Part shown: positions 59,978-64,000 of the stretch, one piece after another
How positions within the stretch are numbered: the first letter of the stretch is position 1
How the letters are laid out: each line of letters starts with the position of its first letter
Translations under genes and position numbers: made by a program
The notes under the pieces: model-generated
What the model was told of the DNA's origin: nothing
Database searches by the model: none
Seen by the model: only the letters and a program-made list of their open reading frames with translations
NCBI GenBank assembly: GCA_964469565.1
Contig: CAYXZD010000015.1
Location: forward strand, 48,654-112,653
DNA from: GCA-2720975 sp964469565
Lineage (GTDB): Bacteria > Planctomycetota > UBA1135 > GCA-002686595
Direction of reading: 5' to 3'
Length of the DNA: 64,000 nucleotides

Positions 59978-61375
59978 TCATGCGGGCATGAGAGCGTGGC
60001 GGTTGGCCATGGCGACCCCCGAGAGCATGGCACCGACGATGCCGAGGTAGCCCTGGTCGGTGCCACACAGGAACAAGCCTTCCAAGGGTGTTGTGCCGCT
60101 GCGGTCTTTGTCCGGGCAGCCGTACACAGCCCCGAACAGGTGGCCTGTGAAGCGCTCGATGGTTGCAGGCGTGAAGATGTCCTTTTGAGTGACGTGCGCG
60201 CTTAGATCGGGGCCGTAGGAGGCGAGGGTTTGCATGCCGCGTTGCCAAGCTTGTTCCTTGGCGGCGGCGTACTCATCAGGTGTGTAACCCTGCCAGTGGG
60301 TCGCGTTGGCCATCAGCGTCAGGCGCACGACGCCGCCCTCGTCGGGCTCTTGATCGGCGTAATTCTCGGGGCAACAGATGACGCCGCTTTCGTAGGACAC
60401 AGCCTCGTGGGGCTGGGAGTAGACCAAGGAATCACCACGGTTGAAGAACACAATCGTGTCGGTGTGCCCTAAGTCGGGGGCGGGCCGGTCAAGCAAAGTG
60501 GTGCTTTCCACGAAGGTCATGCGGCCGGCCTGATCGGGGCCGCATTGGGCGCTGAGTTCGGCGCCGCACAGAGCGTGGGTTTCCACGCGGCCTGCCGAGG
60601 AGATCACGCGTGAGGCGAGCATCTCGGTGCCATCATCAAGGCGCACACCCAGCACGCGGCCGTCCTCGTGCAAAATGGAACTCACGCCTGTCTTCATGCG
60701 CAATTCACCACCGAGTTCAAGGTAGCGCGCGCGCAGAGCATCGAGCAACGGGCGAATACCGCCGGCTGGACGAGCGAAGCCCTCTTCGTACAGGCTTTTC
60801 CAGAGCACAACGAACGAGCGGAACTCAATGTCGTCAGGCGTGGGGGAGCCGTAGTACAAAATGGGCAAGAGCAGCAGGTCCACCAGGCGCTCTTCGCGCA
60901 GATGGCGCAGCATGTAGGCACGCGCGCTCTCACTGCGTTCGGGCACGTCGAAGGGCATCTGTTCGAGTTCTGTCACCATGGCGTCGAAGGCCGGGGCTGC
61001 CGAAGGGAAGCGCTCGTGGACTTCACTGCGCAACAGATCGAAGTCATTGGAGAAACGCACCTGTGCGTCGCCTACGACGCTGCGTGAGCCGAGTTGCTCG
61101 CCAAGGCAAAGGGAGTCGTAGGGGATGCGCAACTGCCGCAGGATGCGCGTCAGGGGCCTCCCGCGCGTGCCCTTGGGCACGAAGTTGGTCAGCGCGTGCA
61201 ACCCCACGTCAAAGCGCCGGCCTTTGCGCTTGTAGTAGGAGTTGAGCCCACCCCACAGGTAGTGCCGATCGAGGATCAGCACCCGTTGATCAAACTGGGC
61301 TAAGCGAATCCCCGCCGCGAGGCCACTCATGCCCGCGCCGATCAGGATCGTGTCGTAGGGCGTGGATGCGCTCAT
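59978..61375 (-). CDS. Phytoene-desaturase-like flavoprotein (CrtI family), 2
   Basis: 465 residues from the ATG at 61375 (MSASTPYDTILIGAGMSGLA). IGAGMSGLAAGIRLAQFDQR then VLILDRHYLWGGLNSYYKRK is the FAD motif; ARPAGGIRPLLDALRARYLE and the C-terminal LEGLFLCGTDQGYLGIVGAM then LSGVAMANRH complete the CrtI pattern. It shares the overall architecture with its neighbour but is clearly diverged, so the two likely act at different positions or steps, or as a heterodimer. 79 bp downstream of the ACP gene. Confidence 0.9.
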   Translation of the reverse strand: MSASTPYDTILIGAGMSGLAAGIRLAQFDQRVLILDRHYLWGGLNSYYKRKGRRFDVGLHALTNFVPKGTRGRPLTRILRQLRIPYDSLCLGEQLGSRSVVGDAQVRFSNDFDLLRSEVHERFPSAAPAFDAMVTELEQMPFDVPERSESARAYMLRHLREERLVDLLLLPILYYGSPTPDDIEFRSFVVLWKSLYEEGFARPAGGIRPLLDALRARYLELGGELRMKTGVSSILHEDGRVLGVRLDDGTEMLASRVISSAGRVETHALCGAELSAQCGPDQAGRMTFVESTTLLDRPAPDLGHTDTIVFFNRGDSLVYSQPHEAVSYESGVICCPENYADQEPDEGGVVRLTLMANATHWQGYTPDEYAAAKEQAWQRGMQTLASYGPDLSAHVTQKDIFTPATIERFTGHLFGAVYGCPDKDRSGTTPLEGLFLCGTDQGYLGIVGAMLSGVAMANRHALMPA

Positions 61376-61454
61376 CGGGGGGGATTGCGGGGCTCCTTGG
61401 GAGCATACCGGGAATCTTGGAATGGCCTCTGGGCGGGGCTTCCGAGGGGTGCGC

Positions 61455-61724
61455 CTATGCGCTGGTGACCAACTCGTGATCGGCGAGCAGGGGAGCGAGA
61501 TAATCCGCACAGCTTTGCAGGCTGGCTAGCTCCTTGTAGTCCTCCTCGGGCACTTGCACCCCATAGCGCTTGCGCAGTTCCATGACGATGTCGAGGAAAT
61601 CCATCGAGTCGAGTTCGATTTGATCGCGCAAGGCGTCGGTCATGTTGAGATCGGCGACATCCTCGTCGGGAGCAATGGTTGTGATGATGTCCTTGACGGC
61701 CTGGACGATTTCTTCGTGTGTCAT
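61455..61724 (-). CDS. Acyl carrier protein
   Basis: 89 residues from the ATG at 61724 (MTHEEIVQAVKDIITTIAPD); the longer frame upstream is unconserved. QIELDSMDFLDIVMELRKRY contains the attachment site DSM with Ser40, which must carry 4'-phosphopantetheine. It is acidic and of normal ACP size. The only PPTase-like sequence in the window is the decayed one at 50.5-51.2 kb, so activation depends on a transferase encoded elsewhere. Confidence 0.94.
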   Translation of the reverse strand: MTHEEIVQAVKDIITTIAPDEDVADLNMTDALRDQIELDSMDFLDIVMELRKRYGVQVPEEDYKELASLQSCADYLAPLLADHELVTSA

Positions 61725-61794
61725 AGTTTCAATGGCACGGAGCGTGCCGAAGGATGCGCCAAGGGGGCGCAATGCGGGTCGAGGGGGTGAGAAT

Positions 61795-63036
61795 CTAACG
61801 GTTGTCCATGCCCTGAATGAGCACGGCTGAATTGATGCCCAACATGCCGAACGAGAGGTTCAAGAGGGTGTTGGTGCGCTTGGTTTGACGGGGCTCGCCT
61901 AAGACGAGTCCTCGCAACTCACAAGCGGGGTCGAGGTTGTCCACGTTAATGGAGGGGTGCACGATGCCGTCTGCGAGGGAAGGCAGATTTCCCGCCAGCT
62001 CAAGGGCGCCGGCGGCTCCCATGGTGTGTCCGATGTAGCTCTTTGTGTTGTTGACGAGCGTGGTTGCGGAGTCACTAAAGACCTCGCGCACGGCTTCGCA
62101 CTCTTGCACGTCGCCGAGTGGGGTTGAGGTGGCGTGGGTGTTGACGAGATCTACCTGGCCCGGTTCGAGCCCGGCCTTGGCGATGGCGGCGCGCATGCAC
62201 TCGTTTTGGCGCTCGGGCAGGGGTAAGACGAAGTCGGCCGCATCCGAGTTCACATGGTGGCCCACAACCTCGCCCCAGATGCGGGCCCCACGGCGCTTGG
62301 CATCTTCCAGGCGTTCGAGGGTGAACAGGCACCCGCCCTCGCTCACCACAATGCCATTTCGGTCACGGTCGAAGGGGCGCGACACTCTTGTCGGGTCGGG
62401 GTGGGAACCCAGGGCGCCCTGTGCGCTAAAGCTGGCGAAGATCCCGAAGGTGTGGATGCTCTCCGAAACTCCTCCGGCGATGGCCTGGTCCACCTCGCCA
62501 AGCTGAAGCATCTGCATGCCCTGGATGAGTCCGAGGTTGCCTCCTGCGCAGGCTCCACCCACGCAGTAATGCGGTCCGGTAATGCCTAGGTTGAGCGTGA
62601 CTTCCCCAGCGGGGTTATTGGCCACCGTGCGCGGATTGTGGTGGTGGGACCAGTAGCTCAGATCGAACTCGTACTGGGACACTTCGTGGATTTGTTGTTC
62701 TGTTTCCACATTGCCGTGTTCGGTTGTCCCCACGTAAACGCCTACCCGTGAGCGATCCAGGTGGTCCAATTCAATCCCCGCATTGGCCAGGGATTCACTG
62801 GCACAGTAGACAGCAATGGCCCCGGCCCGCGTGCCGCGCCGGGCTGCCTTGCGACTCATGTGCCGTGTGGTGTCAAAGTGGCAAACTCCCGCAACAGTCT
62901 TCCCCACGTGGCGAATCTCGTAGGCTTCCACGCCTGAGACGCCGTTGAGTAGGCTCTTGCGATACTCGTCAAGGGAGTCGCCGTTGGGACTGGTCAGCCC
63001 TACGCCAGTGATGACGACGCGCGGCAGACTACTCAT
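61795..63036 (-). CDS. FabF-like beta-ketoacyl-ACP synthase
   Basis: 413 residues. Active site Cys163 (CVGGACAGGNLGLIQGMQ), His301 (NTHATSTPLGD) and Lys332/His337 (NNTKSYIGHTMGAAGALELA) are all present, so it is a catalytically competent C-H-H condensing enzyme, not a chain-length factor. It belongs to the FabF/KAS II branch rather than OleA, which is thiolase-like and shorter. Its ATG overlaps the regulator's 3' end by 8 bp. It probably extends the chain held on the adjacent ACP. Confidence 0.94.
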   Translation of the reverse strand: MSSLPRVVITGVGLTSPNGDSLDEYRKSLLNGVSGVEAYEIRHVGKTVAGVCHFDTTRHMSRKAARRGTRAGAIAVYCASESLANAGIELDHLDRSRVGVYVGTTEHGNVETEQQIHEVSQYEFDLSYWSHHHNPRTVANNPAGEVTLNLGITGPHYCVGGACAGGNLGLIQGMQMLQLGEVDQAIAGGVSESIHTFGIFASFSAQGALGSHPDPTRVSRPFDRDRNGIVVSEGGCLFTLERLEDAKRRGARIWGEVVGHHVNSDAADFVLPLPERQNECMRAAIAKAGLEPGQVDLVNTHATSTPLGDVQECEAVREVFSDSATTLVNNTKSYIGHTMGAAGALELAGNLPSLADGIVHPSINVDNLDPACELRGLVLGEPRQTKRTNTLLNLSFGMLGINSAVLIQGMDNR

Positions 63037-63760
63037 GGGGTTCGCCCTCTAGGTCGTCGAAGTCTTCGAGTTCGTCTGAAGCGGAGTTTTTGTTGGACAA
63101 AATTTTTGCGGGAACTGCCATTCCCGCTCGGAGGGCACGACCCACGGCTTTTGAGAGCAGACTGGCTTCGTCTCCTAGGGCGGTGCCCACGGCGTTCAGA
63201 ATCAACTGCATCATGGCCTCACCGATCTCGCAGGACGAGATGATGGAGCGCAGGGTCAATACGCGGGGGTCGGCCTTGCCGTACTTGCCTTCCACGTGCA
63301 CCAGGATGCGTTCAGCGCCCGCCTTGAATTGCTCAAAGACGACTTGCTCACGGCGACGCAGGACCGTGGCAACGATGCTCATGGTGTTTCCCACCGGGCG
63401 GTGCAAGTGACAGTGCCTCTCGGTATCGAAGGCCGAAGTGATCGCACCCCATTCAGCGAGCTCGTTGACCGCGGTGCTGGTCGCGCCGCTAGAAATGCCA
63501 AGCTCTGCGGCGATTTCCTTACTGCTCAGTGAGCGCCCGGAAAGGACGAGCAATCCCCAGACTCGGCCTAGGATGCGCCGGAATCCGAAGGTCTTGAAGA
63601 AAACCTCGAAGGTGGGTAATTCCGCTGTCAGTTCCCCATCGAGGATGGGCTTGCGCATTGCGAGAGCCGCAGAGTCCGAGCTTGCGGGAGCGGAACTGGC
63701 CCCTTTAGAGGGTATTGCACCGTCCGCCGGGGTAGCGGTTGTGGTGGTCTTAGGGCTCAT
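63029..63760 (-). CDS. GbsR/MarR-type transcriptional regulator
   Basis: 243 residues from the ATG at 63760 (MSPKTTTTATPADG). An N-terminal disordered segment is followed by a winged helix: FRRILGRVWGLLVLSGRSLS then SKEIAAELGISSGATSTAVN, with HLHRPVGNTMSIVATVLRRR after it. This matches GbsR-like regulators of the MarR superfamily. As first gene of the fatty-acid-type operon, with an 18-bp palindrome 43 bp before its start, it probably controls the operon and itself. The ligand may be an acyl compound (inference). Confidence 0.85.
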   Translation of the reverse strand: MSPKTTTTATPADGAIPSKGASSAPASSDSAALAMRKPILDGELTAELPTFEVFFKTFGFRRILGRVWGLLVLSGRSLSSKEIAAELGISSGATSTAVNELAEWGAITSAFDTERHCHLHRPVGNTMSIVATVLRRREQVVFEQFKAGAERILVHVEGKYGKADPRVLTLRSIISSCEIGEAMMQLILNAVGTALGDEASLLSKAVGRALRAGMAVPAKILSNKNSASDELEDFDDLEGEPHE

Positions 63761-63802
63761 GGCGGTGGGGGTAGAAGGGGGGGGCGCTCGGGATGCCACG
63801 AA

Positions 63803-63820
63803 TTTCAGGTTTTCCTGAAA
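63803..63820. promoter_or_regulatory. 18-bp palindrome, probable operator
   Basis: tttcaggttttcctgaaa, perfect 7-bp arms with a 4-nt spacer. It lies just downstream of the predicted transcription start of the minus-strand operon, where bound repressor would block elongation. Confidence 0.68.
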
Positions 63821-63832
63821 AACACGAAGGGT

Positions 63833-63862
63833 GTTATAGGGGCGTTCGAGAGGCAGGTGCAA
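63833..63862 (-). promoter_or_regulatory. Predicted promoter of the fatty-acid-type operon
   Basis: On the minus strand: ttgcac (63857-63862) as a weak -35, an 18-nt spacer, and tataac (63833-63838), 5 of 6 to the -10 consensus. It faces the regulator gene and is followed by the palindrome at 63803-63820. Confidence 0.55.
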
Positions 63863-63944
63863 GGCCCGTGAATGAAATACTGGCCAGAAATCCGAGAAGG
63901 CCTAGGCGTTGGGCTCACGATACCGGCAAATGAGGACAGCCAGC

Positions 63945-64000
63945 GTGAGCAAACGGAGTCGCACACCCATTCGCCGCTTCTCGGACACCAGGTACCCGGT
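63945..64000 (+). CDS. Possible gene start at right edge
   Basis: GTG at 63945 preceded by gagga with an 8-nt spacer. The frame (MSKRSRTPIRRFSDTRYP) stays open for 18 codons to the window end. It would be divergent from the regulator. An in-frame ATG lies at 63930. Too short to assign; included because the ribosome site is good. Confidence 0.4.
   Translation, partial: MSKRSRTPIRRFSDTRYP

Noticed and set aside
61795..63036. FabF-like gene as the missing OleA
   Set aside because: Its Cys-His-His motifs, Lys and length are those of FabF/KAS II. OleA is a thiolase-fold KAS III-like enzyme of about 340 residues.
1..64000. CRISPR array, prophage or insertion sequence
   Set aside because: No spaced direct repeats, transposase, integrase or phage genes were seen; the repeats found are contiguous short tandem units.

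Overview
The window looks like a chromosomal scaffold from a high-GC Gram-negative bacterium, most likely a planctomycete or close relative. The best lineage clue is the adjacent DUF1549/DUF1553 and DUF1501 pair at 51-55.5 kb, families expanded in Planctomycetota. kdsA, secretin-like proteins and many lipoprotein signal peptides point to an outer membrane. Three 100-base runs of N each sit inside a short tandem repeat, so this is a draft assembly that collapsed minisatellites.

Layout. 0-4.8 kb (minus): two TPR proteins, one a lipoprotein whose gene is cut by the first gap, and an uncharacterised protein running off the left edge. 5-9.2 kb (plus): a large Ig-like lipoprotein and a small lipoprotein. 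9.5-12.3 kb: rpsO and pnp with a structured leader between them. 12.7-18 kb: a small secreted protein, two tandem secretin-like lipoproteins and a GspK-like protein. 18-21.5 kb: hydantoinase-B-like gene, a 14-bp repeat array, and a sulfatase with an extra N-terminal domain. 21.7-29.1 kb: a compact housekeeping run purA, uppS, cdsA, phoH-like, 7TM-HD phosphodiesterase, ybeY and a FliA/WhiG-type sigma factor. 29.1-30.2 kb has no convincing gene. 30.2-42.2 kb: alkaline phosphatase-like enzyme, kdsA and a lipid kinase (minus), then gltX, a metallophosphoesterase, a propeller-like protein, a carboxypeptidase-regulatory-domain protein, a Ppx/GppA phosphatase and a secreted esterase. 42.5-46.9 kb: ChrR-like cupin, a hairpin-rich intergenic stretch, tRNA-Met(CAT), type III glutamine synthetase and a short AlkA-like glycosylase.

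The last 17 kb hold two lipid-type operons, both on the minus strand. At 46.9-51.2 kb lies oleB-oleC-oleD (head-to-head long-chain olefin pathway) behind what reads as a decayed EntD-like phosphopantetheinyl transferase; no oleA is present. At 56.5-63.8 kb is an eight-gene operon: GbsR/MarR-like regulator, FabF-like ketosynthase, acyl carrier protein, two phytoene-desaturase-like flavoproteins, FabG, FabZ and FabI. It encodes a complete ACP-based elongation cycle plus two desaturase/isomerase-type enzymes, with a promoter and an 18-bp palindrome before the regulator and a perfect 14-bp hairpin at its end. A dedicated pathway for an unusual unsaturated or cyclised acyl chain is the most interesting inference here; its product cannot be read from the sequence.
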